A stretch of 64,000 bases of DNA, taken from positions 3,906,001-3,970,000 of the forward strand of contig CM057224.1 in the NCBI GenBank assembly GCA_029891385.1. Direction: 5' to 3'. How positions within the stretch are numbered: the stretch's first letter is position 1; every line of letters starts with the position of its first letter. The stretch is from Erythroxylum novogranatense. Its lineage: Eukaryota; Streptophyta; Magnoliopsida; Malpighiales; Erythroxylaceae. Of this stretch, positions 49,215 to 62,262 are shown in pieces. The notes beneath the pieces were generated by a model. That model was given only the letters and a program-made list of their open reading frames with translations. It did not search any database and was not told the DNA's origin. The position numbers and the translations under genes were made by a program.

Positions 49215-52146
49215 GCACATGTTCAATTGAACAGTTACATAACAGTCTAGAATTCCCAATGAGCAGTAATTTACAGTCAATATCATGTAATCCAAGTAAT
49301 CCCGTAGAAAAATAAATCACGATAAACACGTAGATTGAGGTAACCACCTAGGTTACTCACCTATTACTTCCGAGCTAATGTCGGGAAGTTTTCGTCCCGT
49401 CAGTCGAACGATGCTCCACTTGGGCCTCTATAAGAATCAGAGAAGGTACGAGTCACTAAATATTTAATTCGAACTAGTACTGATGCACATGTAGGTGAAA
49501 TATGCATGTTCATGAATTCCCAGCCCTAATCCCATTTTTTTCCATCATAAAAATCCGTCTAAAAAGTAGAAACATATTGGCGCTGACAGTGCGCAATTCG
49601 GACCTCTATAGGTCCCCAATTAAACAAAACAGTGATTAAACAGACCTTTACCCGAACCCACGTCAATTTCCCGTCCAAAAAATCCCGAATCTCTCCGAAA
49701 ATGAAATTCAATATTCTATGAATCCGATGCCTCAAGAATCAGGTCAATCGGACGTCGGACGGAAAAGTTATTCACGAAAGAAACCAAAATTCAACAATTA
49801 ATATATATATATATATATAGCCCTTATTTCCTTCTCTTTTTCCTGTTTTCCAACCGAAATTCAATCTATCATATCTCTTTCTACACATTTCAGAAAAATG
49901 CAAACTATACCTTGTTGGAAAGATAATGAAACCTTCTACAAGTTTCATGAAGCCCCCAACAAGCAATTTTACCCATAAGGGTGTCAAAAATTCCATGGAA
50001 GCTACTGCCCACACACTCACCTCTTAAAAAAGAACAGTAATTGGAAATTCACTAACTTCCATTATATGCAGTCAGAAATTATACAATAAATATGCTCATC
50101 AAGCTAACAATGTTATCTAAAACGTTCATGTACAACCAAAATTTCAATTCTCTTGCTAACTAGGTCAAATAATTCATTCAATGCTGCTGTCCCTGAAATC
50201 ACTCAATCTGAGTAGTAAATTTCTATCAAGCATAACTCCCTGTACACAAGTCAAAAACATCACTACTTTATCTCCCTGAAAAGATAAGTTCTCAAATTTC
50301 AAGTTTCATGATGAACCCAAATTCCAATTCAACCTCTAACAATTTCAAATCTGTTGTGCAAGTTTCTGATCTGATCAGCAATTAACATCCTAATGCAGGT
50401 TCAGAACTTGAAAATCCATAACTCCCACATATGATCTCCAAATATTACATTCCATATACAATTTTCAATATAAATGTGTCATCTATAACTCTTCAGTAGA
50501 TCCCTAGAACCAATTCAAGTCACAAAAATTACTAAAATTCCTCCAAATCAGAATATACAGCAAATCCGCCAATCCAGCTAGGTTTCATTCAATGCATGAA
50601 AACAGCCAACAATCATCAGTCCATAACTCCTAATATACATATCTAAAAATTGCAAAATCAGTGGCATTGGAAAGCTAACTTAATAGTCTTCAACTTTCAT
50701 TTAGTACATTTATCCTAATTCCTTATCAATTAAGTTATAAAAATTAGCAAAACTATAGGGTATGATTTCGGGTACTGTTCATTCCAGTCAATAGCAGTAA
50801 CCTTCCATGCAAAAATTCACCATCTTAAAGCTAATATTGGACAACACCTATTTCACACAAAAATGTAGCTAACATCCTAAAGTTTAAGTGGTCACAAACC
50901 TCACCTCATTTTCATACCGACACAATTATTTATGCTAACAACAGTACAATTGGTTAAAACCCTAAATTTCCAGCTTTGGTTCAACCTTAGTTTCTATCAT
51001 TTCCTATGCCATTAACACATCATTAAGCATCTAAATGAACACAAATCAGTTCTTATAACATTCATACATTCACTAGGACTAATACTTAAAAATTTGCAGC
51101 ACGTAAATTTCTCAATTCAGATGCACAATTCATCATCAAAATGCCATTTCACTCAAGCTACAACCACTTCTATCATACTACTTTCAATTCATAACTAACC
51201 CTAGCCTTATACCCATTAATTCAAGCCATTATAGTCATCAATTTAAGGCATCAATAATCATATTAAACATACCATAACTCCCATTCGATGTTTCTACCTA
51301 CTATGATTCATAAATTCATACTTAAGCATCATTGAAAACTTAATTAAACTAACTTACCTAATTAGCTTTTCCACTTCAAGGCACACCAATTTCTCACTTT
51401 CTCTACTTTCTTCTAACATCAAACATGTATATCATCATCATGGGAAGAACATAACTTGATGACATGAAGAAGCTCTTATGTTTGGAGGAAGGTTTGATGA
51501 AAGAAGAAGAAAATCGATGGATATGGAGAATAGGAGTAGTTTTCGGATGAGATGAGCTTTTAAGCAATTAAGGAGTTCTTTCCATTCTTTTTATAGGCAA
51601 CATCACCGAAATTAAAAGGTAAGAAAGCATTAAATGGAGGCAAGGTGGCATTATAGGATTAGTTAAACAAATGGTGAGGAAAAGTCAACATATTAATACT
51701 TTAATCAATTAAACTTAGTCCAAAATTAACCCAATCAATTCCAATGACCCTAATTTCAATCCCAAAATAATATACCCAATAAGACAGTGCCATTGGGTAG
51801 CAATTTTTGCTACCGAAAATCGACCGGTTCGCCAATTGATGATTTTTTTCGGTCCGGGAATTTTCTCCGGAAAAATTCAGAAAATTCCTAAAAATTCCTT
51901 AAAATAGAAAACAATTTATGGCGTACTCAGAATAATTTTCCAAACCCAAAAATCACGCTAATCCCAATAAAATTGTCTTAGGCACGAAAACCGGGAATGT
52001 CGTGTATGCATGTACAGTAAGTTCATGTGCACAATTCTGACTATGTAGCAATCCTATTATGCATGAGCAGTCATATGAAATCTCAATCTAGCACATCCTA
52101 TGCCAATTTACTATTCTACCATTCCAATTGAGGGTGGGATGTTACA

Positions 52147-53262
52147 AGTTGAGGCCATTGTCCATTCCAGAATGGAAGTGGCAAATGGTGACCATGGATT
52201 TTCTGATGGGTTTGCCTAAGACCAGTAGGAGGCATGATGCCATTTGGGTGATTATGGATAGGTTGACGAAGTCAGGCCACTTTCTGGCGATTAAGCAGAC
52301 TGATTCTTTGCATGTGTTAGCAAAGAAGTACATCGATGAGATAGTGAGATTGCATGGGATTCCGGATTCGATTGTGTCCGATAGGGATCCTCGGTTTACT
52401 TCGAAGTTTTGGGGTAGTTTGCAGGAAGCCTTGGGGATGAAACTGAATTTTAGTACGGCGTTTCACCCTCAGACGGATGGTCAATCTGAGAGGACCATTC
52501 GGACACTTGAGGGGATGCTTCGGGCTTGTGTGATGGATTTTAGAGGAGCATGGGATGAGCATTTGCCATTGGTCGAATTCGCTTATAATAATTCGTACCA
52601 TTCGAGCATTCAGATGGCTCCATATGAGACATTGTATGGCAGGAGATGTAGGACTCTAATTTGTTGGGATGAAGAAGGAGAGAGGCTATTGGAAGGACCA
52701 GAATTGATTCAGACGACGGTTGACAAAGTCAATCTGGTTAAGCAGCGACTTAAGGTAGCTCAGGATAGGATGAAGAGTTATGTTGATGCTCACCGAAATG
52801 AGATGGAGTATGAAGTCGGTGAGAAAGTGTTCCTTAAGACGTCTCCTTGGAAAGGAGTGATGAGATTTGGCAAGCAGGGTAAGTTGAGTTCGAGGTATGT
52901 GGGTCCTTATGAGATCCTTGAGAGGATTGGACCACTCGCCTACAGATTGGCATTACCTCCGGAATTGTCTCAGATTCATGATGTTTTCCATGTGTCTATG
53001 TTGAGGAGGTATAGATCGAATCCTTCTCATATCATTCAGGCTAGTGAGGTTCAGCTGAGGGATGATCTGAGTTATGAGGAGCAACCAGTGGAGATTTTGG
53101 ATACCAAGGACAAGGTTCTCAGAAACAAGACGGGTCAGTTAGTCAAGGTCTTGTGGAGGAATCATTCAAGAGGCTACTTGGGAGCCATTGGACGCTATGA
53201 AAGAGAAGTATCCGCATCTCTTCGATGATTCAGGTACTAATTTCGAGGACGAAATTTTTTTA
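52147..53262 (+). pseudogene. Element B integrase core and broken chromodomain
   Basis: Open for about 360 codons: LRPLSIPEWKWQMVTMDF, DRLTKSGHF, SDRDPRFTSKFW and TDGQSERTIRTLE give the D-D-E core, all residues present. It continues through [15 protein letters not shown]. After [10 protein letters not shown] the frame breaks: relative to A five bases are missing, so the chromodomain end is replaced by unrelated residues (RGYLGAIG...). The ATG at 52128 lies in LTR E and is not native. The zinc-binding part is upstream of E. Confidence 0.92.
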
Positions 53263-53274
53263 GAGGGGGAGAAA
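53263..53274 (+). other. Polypurine tract of element B
   Basis: GAGGGGGAGAAA directly before the 3' LTR, preceded by TTTCGAGGACGAAATT, as in element A. Confidence 0.9.
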
Positions 53275-55493
53275 TGTTAGACCCCGAATTTTTTTTATGA
53301 TGTTATTAAGCATAAATTGTGATAATTGTGGTTTTATGTCTTGATTTGTTTAAATTGAGAACATTAGTGGATTATTTGAGTTTAGTATGGTTGAATGAGA
53401 ATTAGTGGGTAAAAGTTTATGAGGGCATTTTGGGGAGTTTACTTGAGTTGGAATGGATTTGGGCTTAACTAAGAGGGGTATTATGTTCTTTGTCCCATGT
53501 CCTTAGGTTTAAGGGAAAGAAGGAAAAGAAAAGATAGAAAGAAGGAAGAAGAAGAGAAGTGACGTAGGTGGAGGGAAGAAGAGAAGAAAAGAGAGTTTGC
53601 GATCTTTGAGTTTTCCGACCGATTTGAAGTGATTTCTGGTAAGTTTAGCTTCCTTCCAACTTGTTATGGTTAGATTTAAACTTAGCAGAATGTTGAATGA
53701 AGAGAATCGAAGGTTTTAGGATTTTAGGGTAAAAATGGTTAGATTTCTTGGGTTGATGTAATTGTGATGGATTTGAAGCTTAGAATGGGTTAGAAATGTA
53801 GTATAAGTCATGATCTAAGGTTTAGATGTGTTGCATTTGAGTTTGGATAAGAATTGAAGTCGGAAAATGCAGGAAAATGGGGTTCGGAGTCGCTGCTCCG
53901 ACCCGCACGTCGCGACATACACAAGAGCACGCCACGGTGTGCGGAGAAATTGGTGACGCCGCGTGCACAGGGTGCACGTCGCGGCGTGCACAATGTGATG
54001 TGCACGCCGCGGCACACAAATGTGCACGTCGCGACGTGCGTGAGGTGAGCACGTCGCGACGCACACATTTGTGCTCGCCGCGACAAGCCTGGCCTTCGCC
54101 GCGGCGAGCCCCCTGTTATCCGAAAGTGAAAATTTCGTTATTTTGGGCATATTTTTTGGTGTAGATGTCCAAATGAGGTGATTTTGGATTCGTTGTGAAC
54201 TAGAGATCAAGGGTTACAAGTTGTATGAAGTCGGGAAGTTCGGAATTTGTCTCGAAGAGTTCAAAATTTTAGAAGAAGATCGAATATAGATTTTTCGTGC
54301 TTTAATTTGGATTTCCAAGCTTTGAATATTTCCTGTGGATATTGATTGAAAGGAAATTTGGTTGTTTTAGAAAACCATGCTGACCCGATTTCATCGCAAG
54401 AGGAAGGACAGCAGTGAATCGGATTCTCAAGCGTTATTAGGTGGGTAATGTACTTATAGTTGTTGTGTGATTAAGCAATTTCTTGCCTATGTATGAATAT
54501 ATGTTATATGTTATGTATGTTTACACATGATGATTTACATGATTTTGATTTCTTATACTTTGAAAGAATTATGCGAATTGATAGCATTACATTTTGATGC
54601 CGAGCATGTTATGCCTCGACTTCGGTCATGGCATTTTGACTAAATGCAAGATATGAAAGAATACCATATGATAAAATGATTATGAGCATGATTATGTGCT
54701 TTTGTTTGGGCGAGAGTGGAACCATTTCGTTTGTCACGTGCACGTAGACAAGAGCCTTCTCCCGGCTGCCCGCTTGTGGCCTATAAGATCCTAATGGACT
54801 CATTTCGTTCAGGGTGTAAACTTTGGTTTCTCCCTTTTGTTTCCATGGAACCCTCGAGCCATTGTGATGTGCATTGCATATGTGAATTCTACATTGTGAA
54901 GCATACTTTGTGACATAGTTATGAATTGAATTAATTATAATGAATGCGTAAATTGTTGATTGGCGTGTGAATGCTTGATGCCTGTATATATATAATATAT
55001 ATACATTCATATGCTGGGATTTGTGCTAGTTGCCGATGGCTATAATTATATTAGCCACTGAGCTGTGTAGCTCAACCCATTATTTTCCCTCCTCAAGTGC
55101 ATAATAGACCGACTGTTGATCTTGCATGACATCGGAAACTTCGAGCTAATTAGGAGCCTTGTATAAGTTAGTATTTTGGTTAGCCCACCAGCACATCATC
55201 ATGGAGCATACTGATGTATTTTGGATTGAGATTAGTTTTGTATTATGTTACATTTCGAGAATACTTGTTGAATTTCTTTGAATGATAATAACAGATGGTT
55301 TATGCTTTTGGAATGATTAATGTATGTTTAGAATGAATGTATGAATGTTGTATGTATGAGTATATGTTTGTAATTGTATCGAATTATGTATTTGTATAAA
55401 TGTTGGGATCGGGTCCGCCGGTATTGGGCGTCTGTCGCCGACGCAGCCCGAGGGGCCGCCTCGGGAATGGGGATCCGGGGCCCGGGCCCAACA
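53275..55493 (+). repeat. 3' LTR of element B
   Basis: TGTTAGACCCC to GGGCCCAACA, 2219 bp, with the CpG-rich patch at 53901-54108. It lacks the inverted pol fragment of the 5' LTR. Confidence 0.92.
53901..54108. repeat. CpG-rich palindromic repeat patch, 3' LTR of B
   Basis: Units of gtgcacgtcgcgacgtgcgtg and acgccgcggc-type variants, shorter than in the 5' LTR. Confidence 0.8.
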
Positions 55494-55498
55494 GTTGG

Positions 55499-55765
55499 GG
55501 CTGAAACAGAAGGCTGTGGCATCTGACCCATAGCCTGCACAAATGCCTGGGTGAACGCCTGGAACAACCTCGGATATAGCGGAGGCACATGTTCCTGCGG
55601 CACTGGCGACTCCTGAGTCTGCGAAGGAATGGGCTCACTACCTAGCCCTACAGAAGCCTCAGCATTCCCTGGGGCTACTGACTTATCAGTCCTCTCCTCT
55701 CTAGTCGGAGAGTCAGGTGCAGTAGATCCTTTCATAACTCCTCGTGTCCGTCTACGAGGTGGCAT
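55499..55765 (-). pseudogene. Element A gag, N-terminal part
   Basis: Begins MPPRRRTRG at 55765, continues with Pro/Gln-rich sequence and RLFQAFTQAFVQAMGQM, then meets element B. Basic MPPRR starts are usual for this gag family. The rest of gag is at 34511-35563. Confidence 0.88.
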
Positions 55766-55926
55766 CGTACTCCTTCAAATGGAAACACTAAGGATTAGCT
55801 ATAGGTCAATCTACATGTATGCATGATATGGATGTCACTGAATGCAATCAATCAAATGCAACAATTAATCATATAGCACACATTTCATCCTACTATGCAT
55901 TCTAAGCCGAGGACACCTAATCTAAG

Positions 55927-55938
55927 GCTCTGATACCA
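55927..55938 (-). other. Primer-binding site of element A
   Basis: TGGTATCAGAGC on the minus strand, a perfect complement to the 3' end of initiator tRNA-Met, four bases from the LTR. Confidence 0.9.
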
Positions 55939-55942
55939 AACA

Positions 55943-58171
55943 TGTTGGGCCCAGGTCTCAGATCCCTATTCCCGAGGCGGCCCCTCGGGCTGCGTCAGTG
56001 ACGGCTGCCCCAAATGTTCAGACCCGATCCCAACATCCATATAAATACATAATGTCGATTCACACAACATACATACACACATTCATCACATGCATTTCAT
56101 TAATGAATTAAACACCCCATAAATCAAGGGGCTTCATGCCATAACAATCCGAAGGAAATTCAATACAAGTATCCTTAGAATAACATAATACATAATAACG
56201 TTTAAATCCAAAAATACATGAATATGCTCCATGATGATATGCTCGGAGGGCCAACCAAAATACTAACTTAATACGAAACTCCTAACTAGCTTGAAGTTTC
56301 CGATGCCTTGCAAGATCAACGATCATCTCGATCTGCACCTGAGGAGTGGGAGATAATAGGGTGAGCTGCGAAGCTCAGTGGCATATACATTTATAGTCAT
56401 TGGCAACGAGCCACACAATCAAGCAATATATATATATATATATACAAGCATATAGCAAGTCAACACTTATCAATTTACTCATCACAAGAATATGCCATAT
56501 GATTTCACAATGTAACAATTTAACATGCTTCATGCTCAACACCTCAATCATGTATGCACAAACAATTGGTTCGAGAGTTCCGTAAAACGATCAGGATAAA
56601 CTGAAGTTTATTTCGTAAACTATCCGAGTCCGATTTATCAAGGATCTTGTTGCCTCAAGCGGGCAGCCGGAAAAAGGCTATACGTCAACGTGCACGTGAC
56701 TCCATCTGTTACTCTCTCACTCAAACAAAGCACATAACAATTCCTTTCATGCTCAAAGCATTTTATCAAAGGTTTCATTCTTTTCGTTCTCACAAAATGA
56801 CATAATGCCTATCAAGGCAGTATATAATCATGCTCATAATGCAGTTGCAATATTTCTCATATTTCAATACAAAGAGTGTCATACACATGCAAGCAAGCAT
56901 ACACAAGGCAATTTGCCCATACACACAATAACCATAAATGTATTACCTACCTAATATCGCTCGAGTATCCGACTCACTGATGTCCTTCCTCTTGCGGTTG
57001 GGTCTGGTCAGCTTGGTTTCCTATAACAACCAAGTTTTCATTCAATTAACATTCAAAGGAAAGATGTAAAAGCGTGAAAATCGAAAATACTAACACTAAG
57101 GATCCATACTCGACTTCCATCTAAATTCCCGAATCCTAAGGGGCAAATTCTGAACTTCCCTTCTTCATACAACTCGTAACCCTTTATTTTTAGAGCACAA
57201 CGAATCTGAAATCATCTCAATTGGACATCTACACCAAAAGATATGCCCAAAAATACCAAAATTTCTCTTTGCTGGAAGCAGGGAGCTTGCCACGGCGAAC
57301 GGCCCGCTCGTCGCGACGTGCATTCATGCTCGTTGCGACGAAGGCCTATGCTCTCGTCGCGGCGAACAAAATGTTGCACGTCACAACGTGCATACCTTTG
57401 CACGTCGCGACGACCAAAATGTCGCACGTCGCGACGTTCACGTCGTCCTCGCATGTCGTGGCGAATAAATATTCACACGTCGCGATCTCGCACGCCGCGG
57501 GGTGTTCATACGCATGTCGCGACGTGCGGGTCTGGAGAACGACTCTGAAACCCGATTTCCAGCATTTTCAAACTTCAATCCTTTCCCTTTTCCAAATGCA
57601 ACACATCTAAACCTTAGATTAAGTCCTACATTACATTTCTAACCCATTAATAACTTAAAAACATGCACAAAATCAGCAACCCAAAGATTTCAACCATTTT
57701 TGCCCTAAAAATCCTAAACTACCGATTCTCACCCATTCATCCTAGCTTTAGGTTTAATCCAACCATAACAAGATTAAACGAAGTGAAACTTACCCGAAAA
57801 TCGCTTCACACTGTCGAAAATCCTTAAAGATCGAAATCTCTCTTCTCTTCTCTTCCTCCTTCACGACGGCGCTTCTCCTTCTTTTTCTTCTCTTTTCCTT
57901 TCTTTATTCTCCTTTTCCTTCTTCTAATTTCCTACTTAAGCCAAAGGAAGCATAAAGACCATTATACCCCTCCTTTCAAAGCTTAAATTTATCTAACTCA
58001 AGCAATCTTCCCAAAAATCTCTCATAAACTTTTATCCATTAATTCTCATTAAACCATACTAAACTCAAATAAACCCACTAATATTCCCATTTTAATCAAA
58101 CTAAGGCATAAACTCACAATTAACACCATTCATGCTTACAAACAACATTAAAAAAAATTCGGGGTCCAACA
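55943..58171 (-). repeat. 5' LTR of element A
   Basis: 2229 bp, tgttgggcccagg to ggggtccaaca, with a shorter AT microsatellite and a CpG-rich patch at 57285-57530. Confidence 0.9.
57285..57530. repeat. CpG-rich palindromic repeat patch, right LTR of A
   Basis: Units such as gctcgtcgcgacgtgc and gcacgtcgcgacg; contains one unit (gcatacctttgcacg region) not present in the left LTR. Confidence 0.8.
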
Positions 58172-58407
58172 GTTCCTCAACATTATCTTGATGTTCTAAA
58201 TTTGTTACTTCGACAACATTAGGAATAAAACTCATATCATTGTCAACAACAACCAGAGGAATATTAACATATTCCTTTTCAAGTACAATGTTTCTCACCT
58301 TATCTCCCTCCCAAACTCATCATCCTCAAAGAATCAGGGACTTCCTGTCTCAATAATTGACTTTGCAGTGGGATCATAAAACTTGTAACCCCTTTCGGAT
58401 TATCCAA
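58172..58407 (-). pseudogene. Copia element C, integrase-RT linker fragment
   Basis: A short piece of copia pol between insertions A and F. On the minus strand it reads RNIVLEKEYVNIPLVV, a hydrophilic linker with stops before it. Confidence 0.55.
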
Positions 58408-61014
58408 TGTAACATCCCGTCACCGATGGGATGGGTACAGTTCATCTCATACGTATTTTGCATACGTATTTTTGCATATGCATTTATAGCCTCTACATTA
58501 TTGATAAATGTTCATGATTGCACAAGCATATGTATGTACATGCATGTATGACAGATTTCCGACTTGATTGTGAAATTGGAGAGTTTGTTATTTTAAGGTT
58601 AACTGTGCCTTGCTTAGTGAATTGAAATGTCAAATTGAAATTAGGAATTGAGAATTGAAAATTTGAGTATGTGATTAGATATTTTCTAATTTTGAGGATT
58701 TATAGAAATTTTTCCAGGATTTTTTAGAGTAACGGGTCCAGACCAAAAAAATGGCTTAGTGACCGGAAAAATGGCTTTGTGACTGATTAATTTTGATTCC
58801 GGTTCCGAATGTGATTGAAAATTTATATGAGGTAATTTGAATTATGATTTGAGGAATTAGGGTAGGAACCATTGGAATTCGGGAGAAATTAGAATTTAGA
58901 AATTTTGATTGAGGTTGTTCAGATTGGACTTGTGGCAAATGAATTTGCCAAACAAGCCTTAATTTCCTTAGTACTTAAACCCTTTCCTTTGAAAAACTTG
59001 CTCCACGATGCTCTCTTACTTTTGAAAGAAATTTGGTTCTTCTTCCTCCTTCCATCATTGTGGATTCTCCTTTGACTTGCTTCTTGATTTCTTTCTTGCT
59101 CTTGGCTTTCTCTTCCACCCTTGAATCATTCCATTTAGTTTGGTGTGGAAGATGATGAAGAGATGTTTTGCTTTGGGTGTTGCCGTGGGTGGTGTTTGAG
59201 TTGGAAGTTAGAGATTTGAAGTGTTTCTCGAAAGGTTAAAGGCTTTAATCAAGTAAGTTTCTACTCCTTTGTGTTTACCTAGTTTGATTTAAGCATGGAA
59301 TTAAGGTATAACTTGTTTGAGAATTTAGAAACTTTCGGATGAGATAGGTTTTAAGGAAAATGTGGATTTTGATTTGGGTATTTGATGAATAATGGTTTTT
59401 GGGTGGATTTAAGTTAGGAATGAGTTGTGTTAAGTGTAGAATATTGTTTTGGAGTGTTTAGAATGGATTGGGATGGTTTTATATCAGAAAATCTGGGAAT
59501 TTCTGGGTTTTCTGGGAGTGTCTGCGATTGCACGCCGCGGCGCACGAAGAACACGCCGCGACAAGCAAGGCAGCTCCACACGTCTTGACGAATTGAAAGG
59601 GCGTCATGGCGAGCTGGAGAAGACGCGTCGCGACGTCTGTTGTCGTCGTCGTCATGACGAAAGACGTTAGTTCGCCAGCGGCGAGCGTCTGAACGCTTGC
59701 GCTAAAGCGAAGAGATAGGAGCTCATGCATGGCGGGAAGGCCATTCGAAAATTAAGTTTTGAGGTTTTTGAATTTGGAATTTAGGAATTTGATGATTCAA
59801 CTGAATATGGATTGATTTCAATTTGGAGATTATGAATTCGGGATTTAGAACTTGGGATCGGGAAATTCGGATTAGTGTCGGAAATGTCATAACGTGTATA
59901 GTACGTACATTATTCGATTCATATGCATCATTGAGCATTGAAAATTGCTACAATTAGTAATATTCAAATATTCTGATTTTTATAGAGGCTCAAGTGGAGC
60001 GTCGATCCTCTGACGCAGCAGAGACTTCCCGGCAGTAGCTCGAAAGTTTATAGGTGAGTAACCTAGTTGATTCCTCAATCTCTGGTGTGTTAAATGCTTT
60101 GTGTGAACTATCTGTGAGTATGAATGAGTGTTTCGCATAAGTTATGTTATTGTGAATTTTGAACGCATGCTAGGCATGAATAGAAATCTGTAATTGACAA
60201 CTTGTGACTGGAGCACATTCTGATCAGAGCTATAAGCTCATCTATTGTGAAATTGTGAAAAGAGAATAGTGTATACCCAGAGGACTCTCCTATCCCTAGT
60301 GCGCGTGGGTAGTAGTGCATACCCAGAGGGCTCTCCTACCCCCGAAAGCACGATTTCTGTGCGATGTGTGATGTGCCCATAAATGGGATAATTCTGACGC
60401 CCAGTCACAACACTAAAATGAAATGGAAATCATTATGCATTCAGTATGTGATCATGCTGTGATTGTGAAATTGGTTAAAGGTAAATGTGTGATAATTGTT
60501 GAGTAAATTTATGACTGTGATTTTGAATATGATATTGTGTTGTTTTGTACGCAATTCTGTGTAATGCATGAATTGAGTGAACCATCGATGATGGTTACTC
60601 ATTGAGTTCGCAAACTCACCCAAAATTGCAACTATTTTTCAGGACAACGTTAGTGACTCCTACTCCTGATAGTGAGACTTTTCCTGCTGTGTAGGTGCCG
60701 GCGAGAGGAGCATGGCCCACAGGTCGGTCAGCTGGGATCTTTTGGGGATGACCTAGATAGGAGTTGTACTGTTTATTTTGGATGGATCTGTACAGTTGTA
60801 ATCGGATAGAAGTGTGAACTTATGATTTTTAGAAATGAAATTAGAAGTCCTCTTTGGATTTTAAAATTTAGTGAATGTGATCTTACTGCTTTATTATATT
60901 GATGCCATGAGGTGTATAAATTTGATCGTATCGTAGTGCACCCTCATCGTTGGGTATGTATCGGTATGACCTACGGGCGTCTCGGTGTATACTCTACGAT
61001 AAGGGGGCACTACA
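58408..61014 (+). mobile_element. Element F: 2.6-kb solo LTR in copia pol, TSD TCCAA
   Basis: Starts TGTAACATCCCG and ends GGCACTACA with TCCAA at 58403-58407 and 61015-61019. No internal region. Same family as E2 and E. It carries a CpG-rich patch at 59528-59690 and two copies (near 60271 and 60313) of the ccagagggctctccta unit that is expanded in E2. Confidence 0.9.
59528..59690. repeat. CpG-rich palindromic repeat patch in F
   Basis: cacgccgcggcgcacg, gaacacgccgcgac, gacgcgtcgcgacgtc and further variants, in AT-rich surroundings. Confidence 0.75.
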
Positions 61015-61812
61015 TCCAACAAAATAGCAACTAATAGTTCTGGAATCTAGTTTCTTTTCATTGGGCTTATATGGCCTCACCTTAGCTGGACAACTTTAAA
61101 TGTGCAAGTGGTTCAAACTGGGCCTTTTACCTGCCCAAAGCTCATAAGGGTTTTGGTAGTTGCTTTAATTGGAACCCTATTGAGTATGTAAGTTGCAGTC
61201 TTTAATGATTCTCCCCAAAGAGATTATGGAAAAGTAGAATGACTAATCAACCATGTCCTTTAGTGTTCTGTTTTGCCTTTCAACAACACCATTGATATTA
61301 GAACATCCTGGCATGGTGTACTATAAGACGATACCACACTCTCAAGGAACTTTACAAATGATCCTGGATGTTGTTCACCTGATCTGTCATATCTACCATA
61401 GTATTGAACACCACGGTCAGATCTGACATTTTTTATTCTTTTGTTAAGTTGATTTTCAACCTCAACCTTCTAGTTTTTTAATGCGTCCAGATACTAGGAC
61501 TTCTCATAAATGAGATACAGGTAGCCATAACGGGAGTAATCATCTATGAATGTAATAAAATATTGTTATCCATGCCAAGAAGCTGTAGGGAATGGCCCAC
61601 AAATATCTGTATATATGAGTTCTAAGACGTCAATAGCCCTGTTGGCACCTGATTTCCTTAGGTTTTGTCTGGTTCCCTTTAATACAATTAACACAATTTT
61701 CATAGTTCGCATAATCAAATGGATCAAGAATTCTATCAGATACAAGATGTTCAATTCTTTTTTTAGAGATATGCCCTAAATGCTTGTGCCATAATGAAGC
61801 AGAATTCTCATT
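61015..61812 (-). pseudogene. Copia integrase, broken
   Basis: On the minus strand LWHKHLGHISKKRIEHL with C-x2-C in NCVNCIKG gives the zinc-binding part, and VLELIYTDICGPFP (about 61610) starts the integrase core with its first catalytic Asp. Further left many stops follow. Confidence 0.8.
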
Positions 61813-62262
61813 GGTTAATTTTCACTTTATACCTCTACATAAATGTAGAGTTTTTTTATATGAGGCAACCATATTAATCAAATATAGGTTATCAACAAAT
61901 GATAAAGAACCAGTAGCAACAAGCATTGAATCTTGAAAAAGACTAAATTGACCATTTCCAAATGAACAAGAGTAACCAAATTTGTCCAATTCAAAAATAG
62001 AAACTAAATTATGTCTAAATGACGGTACAACATAAGTCTCATTCAAATCCAAATAACCTATTTTTAACAATAACACCTAAGTTTCAATAGTCTCAACTTC
62101 TACCACTTGACCATAGCCCATATAAATGTATCTTTCACCATCAATTAACTTTTGGTAGCTCAGGCAACTATGTGTAAACACATTGATGTGAGTAGTAGCC
62201 TCAGAATCTAGCCACCAAGTGTGTATAGGTATCAAAGTTAAATTAACCTCATAACAAACCAA
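61813..62262 (-). pseudogene. Copia protease and GAG-pre-integrase region
   Basis: HTWWLDSEATTHINV marks the protease active site; the usual D-S/T-G reads D-S-E, so the Gly is lost. YVVPSFRHNLVSIFELDKFG and LYLINM follow, typical of copia pol between protease and integrase. Confidence 0.85.

Larger units (their letters stand above)
38741..52146 (-). mobile_element. Element E: solo LTR in pol of B, TSD AGTTG, itself split by D
   Basis: Starts TGTAGCACCC and ends GATGTTACA with AGTTG at 38736-38740 and 52147-52151. Without D it measures about 3.76 kb and holds no PBS, polypurine tract or coding region, so it is a solo LTR of the family of E2 and F. The sequence 49220-52140 is AT-rich and non-coding, with an AT microsatellite at about 49800-49820. 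Confidence 0.88.
35564..55493 (+). mobile_element. Element B: internally deleted chromovirus-type gypsy element in gag of A, TSD GTTGG
   Basis: LTRs at 35564-38143 and 53275-55493 with perfect GTTGG duplications at 35559-35563 and 55494-55498. The LTRs are of the same family as those of A but in opposite orientation. The internal region jumps from the PBS leader straight to RNase H: gag, protease and RT are absent. Pol is then split by solo LTR E. B cannot have moved in this state without help, or it lost these parts after insertion. Confidence 0.93.
25552..58171 (-). mobile_element. Element A: chromovirus-type Ty3/gypsy (Tekay/Del-like), non-functional
   Basis: LTRs at 25552-27765 and 55943-58171 start TGTTGGG and end CCAACA or CTAACA. 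The PBS matches initiator tRNA-Met, and the minus strand encodes gag, protease, RT, RNase H, integrase and a chromodomain. The flanks GTTGT and GTTCC agree in only three of five bases, so the TSD is poor, but copia sequence is split at both edges. A itself holds B (35564-55493), G (32535-34505) and H (31056-32439). Several stops look like CAG to TAG or TGG to TGA changes. The Tekay label comes from chromodomain and integrase motifs. Confidence 0.9.

Noticed and set aside
52128..52146. ATG as the start of a 366-residue integrase protein
   Set aside because: These codons belong to solo LTR E; native B pol begins at 52147.
55927..55938. tRNA-like match
   Set aside because: Only 12 bases complementary to tRNA-Met: a primer-binding site, not a tRNA gene.
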